From: Pseudomonas poae
Lineage (GTDB): Bacteria; Pseudomonadota; Gammaproteobacteria; Pseudomonadales; Pseudomonadaceae
Direction of reading: 5' to 3'
DNA length: 64,000 bases
NCBI GenBank assembly: GCA_004000515.1
Contig: CP034537.1
Location: 5,780,001-5,844,000, forward strand
In this document: piece after piece, positions 47,929-57,796 of the stretch
Layout of the letters: each line of letters begins with the position of its first letter
How positions within the stretch are numbered: the stretch's first letter is position 1
Translations under genes and position numbers: made by a program
Notes under the pieces: model-generated
Databases searched by the model: none
Seen by the model: only the letters and a program-made list of their open reading frames with translations
Told to the model about the DNA's origin: nothing

Positions 47929-48723
47929 ATGAGCAACCTACCGCTTCTTGAACTACGCGGCGTCGGCAAGTCCTATGGCGCCAACCGCGTACTGCGCGGC
48001 TTTGACCTGCAGGTGCAGGCCGGTGAAATCGTCTCGCTGATCGGGCCGTCAGGCTCCGGCAAGACCACCGCCCTGCGCTGCATGAACTTCCTGGAACGCT
48101 ACGACGAAGGCGAAGTGTGGATCGACGGCCAACTGCTGGGCTACAGCGGCCCTGGCCGGCAAGTCAGCGATTGCGACAGCGAAGCCAAGGTCGATGAAGT
48201 GCGCAACCCGCTGTCGATGGTGTTCCAGCAATTCAACCTGTGGCCGCACATGAGCGTGCGCGAAAACGTCATGGCCCCGCTGGTACTGGGCAAGCGCATG
48301 GCCAAGTCCGAAGCACGCACCTTGGCCGATCATGCACTGGCCCGCGTCGGCCTGGCCGCCAAGGCCGATGCTTACCCGGCGCGGCTGTCGGGCGGCCAGC
48401 AGCAACGCGTCGGCATTGCCCGCGCACTGGCGGTGAAACCACGCCTGATGCTGCTGGACGAGCCCACCTCGGCCCTCGACCCGGAGCTGGTGGAAGAAGT
48501 GCTGCAAGTGATCCGCAGCCTCGCCGACGATGGCATGACCATGGTCATGGTCACCCACGAGATGAGCTTCGCCGCGCAGATTTCCGATGTGGTGGTGTTT
48601 ATGGAAGCCGGGCAGATCATCGAGACCGGCGCGCCCCAAGGCCTGTTCAATGCGCCGAAGACCGAACGCCTGCAACAGTTCCTCAAACCCTGGTTCAACC
48701 GCAGCCTGCAGGTGACGTCATGA
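47929..48723 (+). CDS. ABC transporter ATPase, polar amino acid (GlnQ/HisP) type
   Basis: 264 residues. Walker A is [19 protein letters not shown], the signature [15 protein letters not shown], Walker B LMLLDEPTSALDPELVEEV and the switch His MVTHEMSFA. An insert (LGYSGPGRQVSDCDSEAKVD) sits between Walker A and the Q-loop VFQQFNLWPHM, as in HisP-like proteins. The stop overlaps the start of the hydrolase gene (ATGA). Confidence 0.93.
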   Translation: MSNLPLLELRGVGKSYGANRVLRGFDLQVQAGEIVSLIGPSGSGKTTALRCMNFLERYDEGEVWIDGQLLGYSGPGRQVSDCDSEAKVDEVRNPLSMVFQQFNLWPHMSVRENVMAPLVLGKRMAKSEARTLADHALARVGLAAKADAYPARLSGGQQQRVGIARALAVKPRLMLLDEPTSALDPELVEEVLQVIRSLADDGMTMVMVTHEMSFAAQISDVVVFMEAGQIIETGAPQGLFNAPKTERLQQFLKPWFNRSLQVTS

Positions 48724-49940
48724 CCGCACTCGCCGTTTCATCCACGCGCCTGCTAGGCCTGCTGGATACCCTGGCCACCTTCGGCCCCGGCACTAATGGC
48801 GGCATGAACCGCCAGGCATTGTCGGAAGAAGATCTCCAAGCCCGTGCCTGGCTGATCGACGAAGCGCGCAAGCTCGGCTGCACCGTCTGGACCGACGCTT
48901 GCGCCAACCTGTTTTTGCGCCGTGACGGCCGTGAAGACCTGCCGCCGGTGATGACCGGCAGCCATATCGACACCCAACCCACCGGCGGCACGCTGGATGG
49001 TTGTTACGGCGTTATGGCTGGCCTCGAATGTTTGCATGCCATGCACGACGCCAACCTGCGTACGCGCCGCCCTATCGAAGTGGTGGTGTGGACCAATGAA
49101 GAAGGCAGCCGTTTCAGCCCGGGTGCCATGGGGTCCAGCGCCTACGTCGAGCCGGCGCGGCTGGCTGCCTATCGCAACAATTTGGACAAGGACGGCTTGT
49201 CGGTGGGCCAGGCACTGGACGCCCACGCCCTGCGTTTTGCCGACATCCCGTTGCGCGACAAGATCCAAACCCATGCCTTCGTCGAACTGCATATCGAACA
49301 GGGCCCGGTACTGGAACAGGCCAATATTCCCCTGGGCGTGGTCTCGGGCATCCAAGGCGTGCGCTGGTACCAGGTGCGCTGCACAGGCGCCTCAGCCCAT
49401 GCCGGCACCACGCCGCACCCGATGCGCAACGACGCCATGCTGCTGGCCATGGACGCCGTCAAGCGCATCGACGCACTGGCCGACACGCTGGCTGGCGACG
49501 ACAAGCGCCTGACCTTCGGCCGCTGGAACGTGCACCCCAACGCCATCAATACGATCGCAGGGGAAGTGACCTTCAGCATCGACTTCCGTCACGCCGACCC
49601 GACCGTGCTTGCAGCGTTCGACGCGCAGTTAAGCGACTGCCTGCCCGCCAGCGCCGAACACACCTGCCTGTTCAGTCACGCCCCCACGGCGTTCGACCCC
49701 AACGTGATCGACGTACTCGAACAGGCCTGCAACGCCACCGGGCTGCCCTGGCAAACCCTGCGTTCCGGCGCGTTCCACGACGCCATGTACCTGGCCGACC
49801 ACTGCCCCACCGCCATGCTGTTCGTGCCCAGCCGCGACGGCATCAGCCACAACCCGCTGGAATTCACCGAACCCACGCAACTGCTGGCGGGCGCCCAGGC
49901 TCTGGCCTGGAGCCTGGTTGCACTTGCCGAACAACCCTGA
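48720..49940 (+). CDS. M20-family hydrolase, N-carbamoyl-L-amino acid hydrolase/allantoate amidohydrolase type
   Basis: 406 residues of the Zn-dependent hydantoinase/carbamoylase family. Metal-site motifs are VMTGSHIDTQPTGGTLDGCY (His, Asp), VVWTNEEGSRFSPGAMGSSA (Glu pair) and FVELHIEQGPVLEQANIPLG (His), with GASAHAGTTPHPMRNDAMLL in the dimerisation domain. These enzymes hydrolyse N-carbamoyl amino acids, ureidopropionate or allantoate with release of ammonia and CO2. The start at ATG 48720 overlaps the ATPase stop. It probably processes the compound imported by the adjacent transporter. Confidence 0.88.
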   Translation: MTALAVSSTRLLGLLDTLATFGPGTNGGMNRQALSEEDLQARAWLIDEARKLGCTVWTDACANLFLRRDGREDLPPVMTGSHIDTQPTGGTLDGCYGVMAGLECLHAMHDANLRTRRPIEVVVWTNEEGSRFSPGAMGSSAYVEPARLAAYRNNLDKDGLSVGQALDAHALRFADIPLRDKIQTHAFVELHIEQGPVLEQANIPLGVVSGIQGVRWYQVRCTGASAHAGTTPHPMRNDAMLLAMDAVKRIDALADTLAGDDKRLTFGRWNVHPNAINTIAGEVTFSIDFRHADPTVLAAFDAQLSDCLPASAEHTCLFSHAPTAFDPNVIDVLEQACNATGLPWQTLRSGAFHDAMYLADHCPTAMLFVPSRDGISHNPLEFTEPTQLLAGAQALAWSLVALAEQP

Positions 49941-49956
49941 ACCCATAGGAATCTTT

Positions 49957-50666
49957 ATGAGCCACGCGACCCACAGCCACGACTACCCAGCCTGCTGCCA
50001 GCCGGACAACGGCGACTCCCTGGGCATCAACGCCACTCTCAAGGAACCGATCTCCCTGGACGGTACCCCCGTGCTCGGCGAAACCTACACCGTACCCGCC
50101 CGCTGCGGCCGCGCCGTGCGCCTCAAGGCCGGTGAAGTGATCAAGATCGTCAACACCACGGCACCCAGGTGTGCGACACCTGGCTGTTCAACAGTGAAGA
50201 CCTGAGCGAGTTCCTCTCCATGGAACACGCCCGCGCCCACTGCAACAGCATCATCCCCAAAGCCGGCGATGAGCTGTTCAGCAACCGCCGCCGCAGCATC
50301 GGCACCCTGCTCACCGACACCTCGCCGGGCATCCACGACACCCTGATGGCCGCCTGCGACCTGCATCGCTACACCAACCTGGGCGTGGTGGGTTACCACG
50401 ACAGCTGCGCCGACAACATGCGCCTGGCCCTGGCCGCCATCGGCCTGCGCTCGCATGAAGTGCCGCAGCCGTTCAACCTGTGGATGAACATTCCGGTCAA
50501 GCCGGACTACAGCGTCGAGTGGCTGCCACCGGTGTCCAAGGCGGGCGACTACGTGGAGATCCGCGCCGAGATGGACGTGGTGGTGGTGATGTCGGCCTGC
50601 CCGCAGGACATCGTGCCGATCAACGACCTGAACCCGGTAGAAGTGACCTTCTCGGTTCACGCCTGA
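49957..50666 (+). CDS. DUF1989 (urea carboxylase-associated) protein, one frameshift
   Basis: About 236 residues. The N-terminal half includes PACCQPDNGDSLGINATLKE and YTVPARCGRAVRLKAGEVIK; after a missing base near 50155-50158 (IVNTHGTQVCDTWLFN is expected) come SMEHARAHCNSIIPKAGDEL, LTDTSPGIHDTLMAACD, DNMRLALAAIGL, FNLWMNIPV and VVVMSACPQDIVPINDLNPV. The conserved Cys and His suggest a metal-binding or enzymatic role. Relatives stand beside urea carboxylase genes; the function is not firmly established. It starts 16 bp after the hydrolase, in the same operon. Confidence 0.85.
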
Positions 50667-50671
50667 CTAGA

Positions 50672-50704
50672 CGACAGGCATCCGTGACCCTAGGATGCCT
50701 GTCG
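50672..50704 (+). terminator. Perfect 12-bp hairpin after the DUF1989 gene
   Basis: CGACAGGCATCC and GGATGCCTGTCG form a perfect stem with a 9-nt loop, 5 bp after the stop codon. CACCATTGAATGCCCCTTTT follows, so the T tract is distant. It could be a terminator, or a symmetric site for the XRE regulator encoded 35 bp downstream. Confidence 0.55.
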
Positions 50705-50738
50705 CACCATTGAATGCCCCTTTTCACCCGAGGCCTGC

Positions 50739-51344
50739 ATGTCCACACCCAGCAAACCGCCCGTCGCCAAACCCCTGCATTCCGATGGTTTGCCCAGCCT
50801 GAGCGTGCGCCTGCGCCATGCGCGCAAAGTGGCCGGGCTGACCCTCAAGCAAGTGGCAGTGGCCGCCGGTTGCTCCGAAAGCCTGATCTCCAAGCTGGAA
50901 AACGACGCCGCCTCGCCGTCCCTGGCCATGCTGCACCGCCTGGCCATCGCACTGGGCAGCAACGTGTCCGAGCTGACGTCTGAGGAGTGGGTATCGGAAG
51001 AGCCGGTACTGCGCGCCGGTGCCCGGCAAGTCAACCGCTTTGCCAATGGCGCGAAGAAAGGCTACATCGACCTGGAGCGCATCACCCACCTGCAAAAAGG
51101 CGGGTTGTTGCAGGGTGATATCCATATCGTGTCGCCCGGCATGGTCAGTGAGATGATCGAGCATGCCGGTGAAGAAATGGGCTACGTGATCGAGGGAAGC
51201 CTGGAGCTGACGTTGGGTGAAACCACATACACGTTGAACGCTGGAGATTCGTTCCACTTTCCGAGCAATGTGCCCCATGGTTATCGCAATGGGACCACCA
51301 ATGTTGTGCGCATTCTGTGGATCAACACCCCTGCTACCTTCTAA
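50739..51344 (+). CDS. XRE-family regulator with C-terminal cupin sensor domain
   Basis: 201 residues. The N-terminal helix-turn-helix is VRLRHARKVAGLTLKQVAVA to SLISKLENDAASPSLAMLHR. The C-terminal cupin_2 domain has EMIEHAGEEMGYVIEGSLEL and LNAGDSFHFPSNVPHGYRNG. Regulators of this form (PuuR-like) usually control nitrogen-compound or polyamine catabolism and sense a small ligand through the cupin. It sits just after the ABC transporter/hydrolase/DUF1989 operon and probably controls it. Confidence 0.9.
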   Translation: MSTPSKPPVAKPLHSDGLPSLSVRLRHARKVAGLTLKQVAVAAGCSESLISKLENDAASPSLAMLHRLAIALGSNVSELTSEEWVSEEPVLRAGARQVNRFANGAKKGYIDLERITHLQKGGLLQGDIHIVSPGMVSEMIEHAGEEMGYVIEGSLELTLGETTYTLNAGDSFHFPSNVPHGYRNGTTNVVRILWINTPATF

Positions 51345-51530
51345 CAAACGCGCACCTCAAACGTGCGTCGTTTCTACCCAGGTGACAGTTTTAAGGGCGT
51401 CGCTACCGCCGCAAAAACCAGGTTTTCCCTTTAGAAACATAAACATAAGGTTTATGGCCTGAAGCTTGCTTTTGAAACAGCGCCGCGCCTTGCGGTACTC
51501 GTTTCCCCCATCCCCTTGCGATGGGCGACC

Positions 51531-51599
51531 CAGCCTCAACGATGCGGCTGATGTCTCCAAGCGAAACGACTCACACATTCAGCCGACAGCGTCGTCGGT
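51531..51599 (+). promoter_or_regulatory. Candidate ANTAR-responsive leader RNA (two hexaloop hairpins)
   Basis: P1 (51531-51550): CAGCC and GGCTG arms, one U/C mismatch, then a C-G pair closing the hexaloop AACGAT. P2 (51582-51599): arms CCGAC and GTCGG plus an outer G-T pair close the hexaloop AGCGTC. Both loops have A at position 1 and G at position 4, the signature of RNA bound by ANTAR antiterminators. It lies 118 bp before the first transporter gene of an operon that encodes an AmiR-type ANTAR protein. A weak stem (CAGGC/GCCTG, 51609-51630) followed by CATTTCTT may be the controlled terminator. Control by AmiR is inferred. Confidence 0.6.
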
Positions 51600-51665
51600 A
51601 TGTGAAATCAGGCCCTCCTTCCCCTGCCTGCATTTCTTCCCAGACCTTTCCTCTTCCAGCGCACC

Positions 51666-51695
51666 GGCCCAAAGGCTGCGGTGGACGTTTGGGCC
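51666..51695 (+). promoter_or_regulatory. Leader hairpin just before the transporter operon ribosome-binding site
   Basis: GGCCCAAA and TTTGGGCC form a perfect 8-bp stem over a 14-nt loop, ending 7 bp before the Shine-Dalgarno CCAGGAG. There is no U tract after it, so it is probably not an intrinsic terminator by itself. The remaining leader from 51345 shows no gene. Confidence 0.5.
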
Positions 51696-51716
51696 TGGGT
51701 TCCAGGAGTCTTCCGA

Positions 51717-52954
51717 ATGGCTATGAATCGTCGTGCTTTCCTGCGTACGTCCGCTATTTCTGCTGCTGCATTGTCCACCTTGAGCTTGAAGAGCTTTTCG
51801 GCGTTTGCGGCCGATGACGCGATCAACATCGCCTCGCTCTACGACAACTCCGGTGGCCTGGACATTTATGGCAAGCCCATCGTCGACGCCCTCACCTTCG
51901 CCGTCGAAGAACTCAACGGCGCTGGCGGCCTGCTCGGTCGGCCGCTCAACCTGATCAAATACGACACCCAGTCGAACATGCAGCTCTACGCCCAATACGC
52001 CCAGCAGGCGGCCTCAAGGACCGCGCGGCGGTGGTGCATGCCGGTATTACCTCGGCATCGCGGGAAGTGGTGCGCCCGGTGCTCGACCGCTACAAGACCC
52101 TGTATTTCTACAACAACCAGTACGAAGGCGGCGTGTGTGACCGCAACGTGTTCGCCACCGGCGTCACCCCAGGCCAGACCGTGGAGAAGCTGGTGTCCCA
52201 TGTCACCAAAAAGTGGGGCAAGAAGGTCTACATCGTCGCGGCCGACTACAACTACGGGCAGATCGTCACCGCCTGGGTGAAGAAGTACGTCGAGCAAGCC
52301 GGTGGCGAAAGCGTGGGCATCGAGTTCTTCCCGCTGGACGTGACCAACTTCGGCGCCACCATCTCGAAGATCCAGGAGGCCAAGCCGGACTTCGTCTGGT
52401 CCGCCTTGGTGGGTGGCGCGCACATGTCGTTCTACCGCCAATGGAAAGCCGCAGGCATGACCGGCAAGTTGCCAATTGCCTCCACTACCTTCGCCGGTGG
52501 CAACGAGCACATCGTGCTCTCGCCAGAGGAATGCAACGGCATCCTGATCTGCCAGAACTATGTGCAGGAACTGGCCACGCCGCAGAACCGGGCGTTCGTC
52601 GAGCGTTTCCACAAACGCTTTGGCGCCGACTACCCCTACATCACCGAACTGGCCATGGGTGCCTACCAAGGCATGATGCTGTGGGCCGAAGGTGTGCGCC
52701 AAGCTGGCACGGTGGAACGCATGGCCGTGACCCAGGCCCTGGAAAAAGGCATCAGCCTGGACCTGCCCAGCGGCAAGGTCAGCGTTGACCCGGCCACCCA
52801 CCACTGCGTGCTCGACGTGCACATCGCCGAGGTGCGCGACCGCCGCCTGGAGGTGGTCGAGAGCTTCGCCCAGCAAGCGCCTTCGGACACCGCCGCCGTG
52901 TGCGACTTGGTGAAGAACCCGCGCGACGCCAAACAATACAGCATCGCGCTGTAA
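51717..52954 (+). CDS. Urea/amide ABC transporter substrate-binding protein, Tat-type signal, one frameshift
   Basis: About 413 residues of the Peripla_BP_5 family (UrtA/FmdD/AmiC-like). The N-terminus MAMNRRAFLRTSAISAAALS is a Tat signal, then NIASLYDNSGGLDIYGKPIV, GLLGRPLNLIKYDTQSNMQL, VVHAGITSASREVVRPVLDR, KTLYFYNNQYEGGVCDRNVF, HMSFYRQWKAAGMTGKLPIA and VKNPRDAKQYSIAL. One base is missing near 52010-52015 (QAALKDRAAVVHAG is expected). The start at 51717 fits AGGAG at 51704. It is the ligand receptor of the five-gene transporter; urea or a short-chain amide is likely, given the amidase gene downstream. Confidence 0.88.
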
Positions 52955-52964
52955 GGAGGCCGAC

Positions 52965-53833
52965 ATGGATTGGGCTGCCATTTTTCCCTGCAAATCGTGG
53001 GCGCCATCGCCACGCTGGTGCTGTTGAGCATCGGCCTGGCGGTGGTATTCGGGATGATGAAGATCATCAACCTGGCCCACGGTGAATTCATGATGCTCGG
53101 CGGTTACGTCGCCGTGCTCGCCACCCACCATCTGCATGTGCCCATCTGGATCTCGATCCTGGTGCTGGCGCCTTTGACCGTGGGGTTGTTCGGCATGCTG
53201 GTGGAGCGCCTGCTGGTGCGCCACCTGTACGGCCGCATGATCGACACCATGCTCGCCACCTGGGGCCTGAGCCTGGCCCTGACCGGCGCGGCCACCATGT
53301 TGTTTGGCAATACCACGGTGGGCATCAGCTCGCCGCTGCCAGGTATCAGCATCGGCGCGTATCAAACCAGCGGCTACGGCCTGTTTGTGATCGGCGTGGC
53401 CGTGGCCGTACTGCTGGGCATGTGGGCGCTGCTGCGCTTTACCCACTTTGGCCTATGTGCCCGCGCCACCATGCAAAACGCCAAGATGGCGGCGGCGTTG
53501 GGGGCCAATCCGGGGCGCATCTACAGCCTCACGTTTGGCCTGGGCGCGGCGCTGGCCGGCCTGGGTGGTGCGGTGTTGGCGCCGCTTACCGGGGTAATTC
53601 CGACCCTCGGCGCCAGTTATATCGCCAAGGCGTTTATCACCGTGATCGGCGGTGGCAGCGCCGTGATTACCGGCACCCTGACTGCTGCGAGTGGCTTTGG
53701 GGTGATCAGCCAGGTGGTGACGTTCTTCAGCACCCCGGTGTTCGGTGAAGTGGCATTGCTGCTGGCGGCCATTGTGTTGATCCGGGTTCTGCCCCAGGGC
53801 ATTACCGGTCGTTTCTTTCGGAGGGCGTTCTGA
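52965..53833 (+). CDS. Branched-chain/urea-type ABC permease (UrtB-like), one frameshift
   Basis: About 290 residues of the LivH/UrtB family. After MDWAAIF, one T is missing in the T5 run 52981-52985; then SLQIVGAIATLVLLSIGLAV, VFGMMKIINLAHGEFMMLGG (typical LivH motif), GATM-like TM segments and AALGANPGRIYSLTFGLGAA, GVIPTLGASYIAKAFITVIG. The ribosome-binding site AAGGAGG lies just upstream of ATG 52965. It overlaps the next permease by one base (TGATG). Confidence 0.9.
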
Positions 53834-54856
53834 TGCCTGTTGATACCCGCACCCTGCTACCGGTGCTCGGCTGCGTCCTGGCCGCCGTACTGGTGGCGGT
53901 CCTGCCGCAGTGGCTGGACCTGTTTACCTTATTGTCCCTGACCATCTACCTGGTGATGGCGCTGTTGGCCCTGAGCCTGGCGTTTATCTGGGGGTTCGGC
54001 GGCATCCTGTGCTTTGGCCAGGCGGCGTTTTTCGGCCTGGGGGCCTACGCCTATGCCATCGGTGTGCTGAATATCGGCGACAGCACCTGGCCGGTGTTAC
54101 TGGCCATCGCCGTACCGGCGCTGGTGGCGGCGGCCATGGGTTACTTCATGTTCTACGGCGGCATCAGTGACGTGTACCTGGGGGTGATTACCCTCGCGGT
54201 CACCTTGATTTTGTTCAATGTGATGAACTCCACGTCCGGCTCCGAGTACCACATCGGCAATGCCTTGCTCGGTGGCTTCAACGGCATCCCCGCGATTCCC
54301 ACGTTGAATGTGCCGTTCAACCCGGACCGTGTGCTGGAGCCGGAAACCCTGTTCCAGGTGATCGGCGGCGCGTTGATCCTCTGCTACCTGGGCCTGCGCG
54401 GGCTGCTCGCCAGTCGTTTCGGCAAGGTGGTGGTGGCGATTCGTGAAAACGAACAGCGCGCCGGTCTGCTGGGTTATGACACGCGCCTGCACAAGTTGAT
54501 CGTGTTCAGCCTCGGCGGCGGCATTGCCGGGTTGGCCGGCTGCCTGTTCGCCAACTGGGGGCTTTTGTCAGCCCTGGCGTGTTTGGCCTGGCGCAGTCGG
54601 CGCAGATCATCATCTGGGTGATTGTCGGCGGGCGCGGCACTTTGTTCGGGCCGATCCTGGCGTGCATCGGCATCCAGGCGCTGATGGCGCGGCTGGGAGA
54701 ACAGCAGCATGTGGACAGCGGCTTTGTACTGGGCCTGATCCTGCTGGTGTTTGTGATGCTGTTGCCACGGGGTTTGCTACCCACCCTAAGCAGCGGTGTA
54801 GCTCGAGTGTTCCAACGTCGCCCCATCCGTTGCCTACCCAGGAGCGTGCGCTATGA
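53833..54856 (+). CDS. Branched-chain/urea-type ABC permease (UrtC-like), two frameshifts
   Basis: About 341 residues of the LivM/UrtC family. Motifs are MALLALSLAFIWGFGGILCF, GQAAFFGLGAYAYAIGVLNI, SDVYLGVITLAVTLILFNVM and VVVAIRENEQRAGLLGYDTR. The G5 run 54557-54561 is one G short (NWGAFVSPGVFGLAQSAQII is expected). A second loss in the C4 run near 54820-54825 hides the natural end PHPLPTQERAL, whose TGA overlaps the start of the ATPase gene (ATGA at 54853). Confidence 0.88.
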
Positions 54857-55575
54857 GCCTGTTGCAAACCCAAGGCCTGGGCGTGAGCTTCGGCGGCGTG
54901 CATGCGGTTAAGGAGGTGGATTTCACCCTGGAAAGTGGCGAGCTGCGCTGCCTGATCGGGCCCAATGGTGCCGGTAAAAGCACGTTTTTCAAGATGCTCA
55001 GCGGCCAGCTCAAACCCACCCGTGGCGTGTGCCACTTCAAGGGCCAGCGTATTTCCGGGCTGGCGCCGCACAAAGTCGCCCAGCTCGGCATTGGGATCAA
55101 GACCCAAGCCCCCAGCGTGTTCGACGGTCTGGATGTGCTGGAAAACCTGCGCCTGGCCGCCAGTCGCCGACAATCACCTGGCGAGGCACGCGCCACCGCC
55201 GAAGAGACCCTGCAACGCATCGGCCTGAGCGAATTGCGCACGCGCCTGGTGGGCGACCTGGCCCACGGCCAACGCCAATGGGTGGAGCTGGGCATGATCC
55301 TCGCCTCACGCCCGGAGCTGGTATTGCTGGACGAACCGGCGGCCGGCATGACCTACCAGGAAGTGCGCAAGACCGCCGCGCTGATCAAGGAGATCAACGC
55401 CCACAGCACCGTGGTGGTGGTAGAGCACGACATGGAGTTCATCCGCTTGATCGCCGGCACCGTCACCGTGTTCAACCAAGGCGCGATCCTGGCCCAAGGC
55501 AGTTTTGCCGAAGTCACCCAAGACCCCGCCGTGCGCGAAGCCTACCTGGGCAAGCAGGAGATCAAACATGCTTGA
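54853..55575 (+). CDS. Branched-chain/urea-type ABC ATPase (UrtD/LivG-like)
   Basis: An intact 240-residue ATPase. Walker A is IGPNGAGKSTFFKMLSGQ, the LivG-type block is KTQAPSVFDGLDVLENLRLA, the signature is LAHGQRQWVELGMILASR, Walker B is LVLLDEPAAGMT and the switch VVVVEHDMEFIRLIAG. It overlaps both neighbouring genes by 4-8 bp, so the transporter genes are tightly coupled. Confidence 0.92.
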   Translation: MSLLQTQGLGVSFGGVHAVKEVDFTLESGELRCLIGPNGAGKSTFFKMLSGQLKPTRGVCHFKGQRISGLAPHKVAQLGIGIKTQAPSVFDGLDVLENLRLAASRRQSPGEARATAEETLQRIGLSELRTRLVGDLAHGQRQWVELGMILASRPELVLLDEPAAGMTYQEVRKTAALIKEINAHSTVVVVEHDMEFIRLIAGTVTVFNQGAILAQGSFAEVTQDPAVREAYLGKQEIKHA

Positions 55576-56271
55576 AGTCATCGGTTTATCCGCCGGTTAT
55601 GGCCGTATCCCTGTGTTGCGCGACATTCGCTTGAGCTGCGCTGCCAATACCTGCGTGGGCGTGCTGGGACGCAATGGCATGGGCAAGACCACCTTGCTGC
55701 GTGCGCTGATGGGGAAATTCCCGCCATGGCCGGCAGCCTGCATTTCGATGGCGAGGACTTGAGCCGCGCCGCCGCCCACCAGCGCGCCCGCGCCGGTATC
55801 GGCTACGTGCCCCAAGGTCGGCAGATTTTCCCGTTCCTGAGCGTGCGTGAAAACCTGCGCATGGGCTGCGTGAAGGACTTTGCCAAGGCCGACGCCACCA
55901 TCGAACGCATCCTCGCCTACTTCCCGCGCCTGCAACGCCTGCTCGACCAACCCGGTGGCGCGCTGTCCGGTGGTGAACAGCAACTGTTGGCCCTGGCTCG
56001 CTGCCTGTGCGGCGAGCCGAACATCATCCTGCTGGACGAGCCCACCGAAGGCATCCAGCCCTCGATCTGCGACGAAATCATCGAAACCCTGCAGCGCCTA
56101 CGAGTGGAACAAAACCTGGCGGTGATCCTGGTGGAACAGGACATTGAATTCTTGAGTGCCTTGTCCGACCGCATCCTGATCATCGAGAACGGCCAACTGG
56201 TGGACGAGGTCGACCCGGCCCACACCAGCGCCGAAGCCATCGCTGAGCGCTTCATGGGCTTTCATGCATAA
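55568..56271 (+). CDS. Branched-chain/urea-type ABC ATPase (UrtE/LivF-like), one frameshift
   Basis: About 234 residues. Walker A is LGRNGMGKTTLLRALMGKFP, then after one missing C near 55712-55714 MAGSLHFDGEDLSR, GIGYVPQGRQIFPFLSVREN (LivF-type motif), signature LSGGEQQLLALARCLCG, Walker B IILLDEPTEGIQPSICDEI and LVEQDIEFLSALSDRILIIE. It overlaps the preceding ATPase by 8 bp and ends 10 bp before the amidase gene. Confidence 0.9.
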
Positions 56272-56281
56272 GGAACCTGCT

Positions 56282-57796
56282 ATGTCGATTCAACGCCCTA
56301 CCCTGGCCGACCTCACCCAAGTCGGCCGCAGCCTTGGCCTGGAACTGGCCGAGCCGCTGCTGAATGAGTACGCACACATCCTCGAAGCCGTGTGGCAGGA
56401 CTACGACCGCCTCGACGCCATCGCCACCCCGCCCGCACCCCCACGCTACCCACGCGGCCCGGGCCAGGTGCCGACGGACAATCGCTACAACGCATGGTAC
56501 GTGCGCACGGATATCCAGGGCGCCGCCAGCGGCAACTGGCCGGCAAGCGCGTGGCGCTCAAGGACAATATCTGCCTGGCCGGTGTACCGATGATGAACGG
56601 CTCATCAACCTTGCACGGCTACGTGCCAGACATTGATGCCACCGTCGCCAGCCGCGTGCTGGACGCTGCTGGGCAAATCCTCGGCAAGGCCCATTGCGAG
56701 TTTTTTCTGTGTGTCGGGCAGCAGCCATACCAACGCCACCGGCGCGGTGCACAACCCGCGTAATCCGGGGCATTCCACCGGCGGTTCGTCGTCGGGCTGC
56801 GCCGCGTTGATTGCCGCCGGTGAAGTGGACCTGGGTATCGGCACCGACCAAGGCGGCTCGGTGCGCATCCCGGCGGCCTACTCCGGCATCTACGGCATGA
56901 AGCCGACCCACGGTTTGATCCCCTACACCGGCATCATGCCGATCGAAATGACCCTGGACCACGCCGGGATCATGAGCGCCAACCTGGCCGATAACGCCCT
57001 GTTGCTGGAGGTGCTGGCTGGCGCCGACGGGCTCGACCCACGCCAGGATCGCGTAGTACCGACCGAGGCCTACACCCAGGCGTTGGGCAAGGGCTGCAAG
57101 GGCTTGCGAATCGGGGTGGTGCGCGAAGGCTTCAGCCACGCCAACTCCGAGGCGGATGTGGATGCGGCGGTGCGGCGTGCTGCGGCGGTGTTCGAAGGCC
57201 TCGGCGCCAGGGTCGAGGAGATCTCGATTCCGCTGCACGCCCTGGGCCACGCGATCTGGACCCCCATTGCCGTGGAAGGCACCACCCAATTGCTGCGCGG
57301 CTACAATTACGGCTCGAACTGGAAAGGCCTGTATGTGGAAAGCCTGATGCGCGCCCAACAGGACTGGCAGAGCAAGGCCGGGCAATTTCCCCACGACCTT
57401 AAAACCTGCCTGCTGGCCGGCGGGTATGCCTACCAGCGCTTTGGCGGCCAGTACTACGCCAAGGCCCAGAACGCCGCCCGGCAACTGCGTGCGGCTTACG
57501 ACCAGCACTTGCAGGATTTCGACGTGTTGCTGATGCCCACCGTGCCGCTCAAGGCGCCCAAACTGCCCACAGCAGACGCTTCGCCCAGCGAGTGGGTGCA
57601 ACGGGCCCTGGAAATGAACGCCAACACCGCGCCGTTCGACGTGACCGGCCACCCTGCGCTGTCGATCCCCTGCGGGCTTGCCAGTGGCCTGCCAGTAGGC
57701 ATGATGCTGGTGGCGCGGGATTACGATGAAGCCATGCTGTACCAAGTGGCGCACGCGTTTGAACAACATATCGACTGGGAAAGCCTGACGTCATGA
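56282..57796 (+). CDS. Amidase (amidase-signature family), two frameshifts
   Basis: About 504 residues. The Ser-cisSer-Lys triad is visible: the Lys in [20 protein letters not shown], and the two Ser in [20 protein letters not shown] and [20 protein letters not shown]. It hydrolyses amides to acid plus ammonia. The frame breaks near 56525-56535 (one base short) and at the T6 run 56701-56706 (one T too many; [16 protein letters not shown] is expected). It lies between the transporter genes and amiC/amiR. The classical AmiE of P. aeruginosa is a nitrilase-family enzyme, so here the same regulators appear with an unrelated amidase. Confidence 0.9.

Noticed and set aside
51666..51695. The GGCCCAAA/TTTGGGCC hairpin as an intrinsic terminator for the AmiR-controlled leader.
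   Set aside because: The stem is good but no U tract follows it (TGGGTTCC), and it sits directly at the ribosome-binding site. It is listed only as a leader hairpin.
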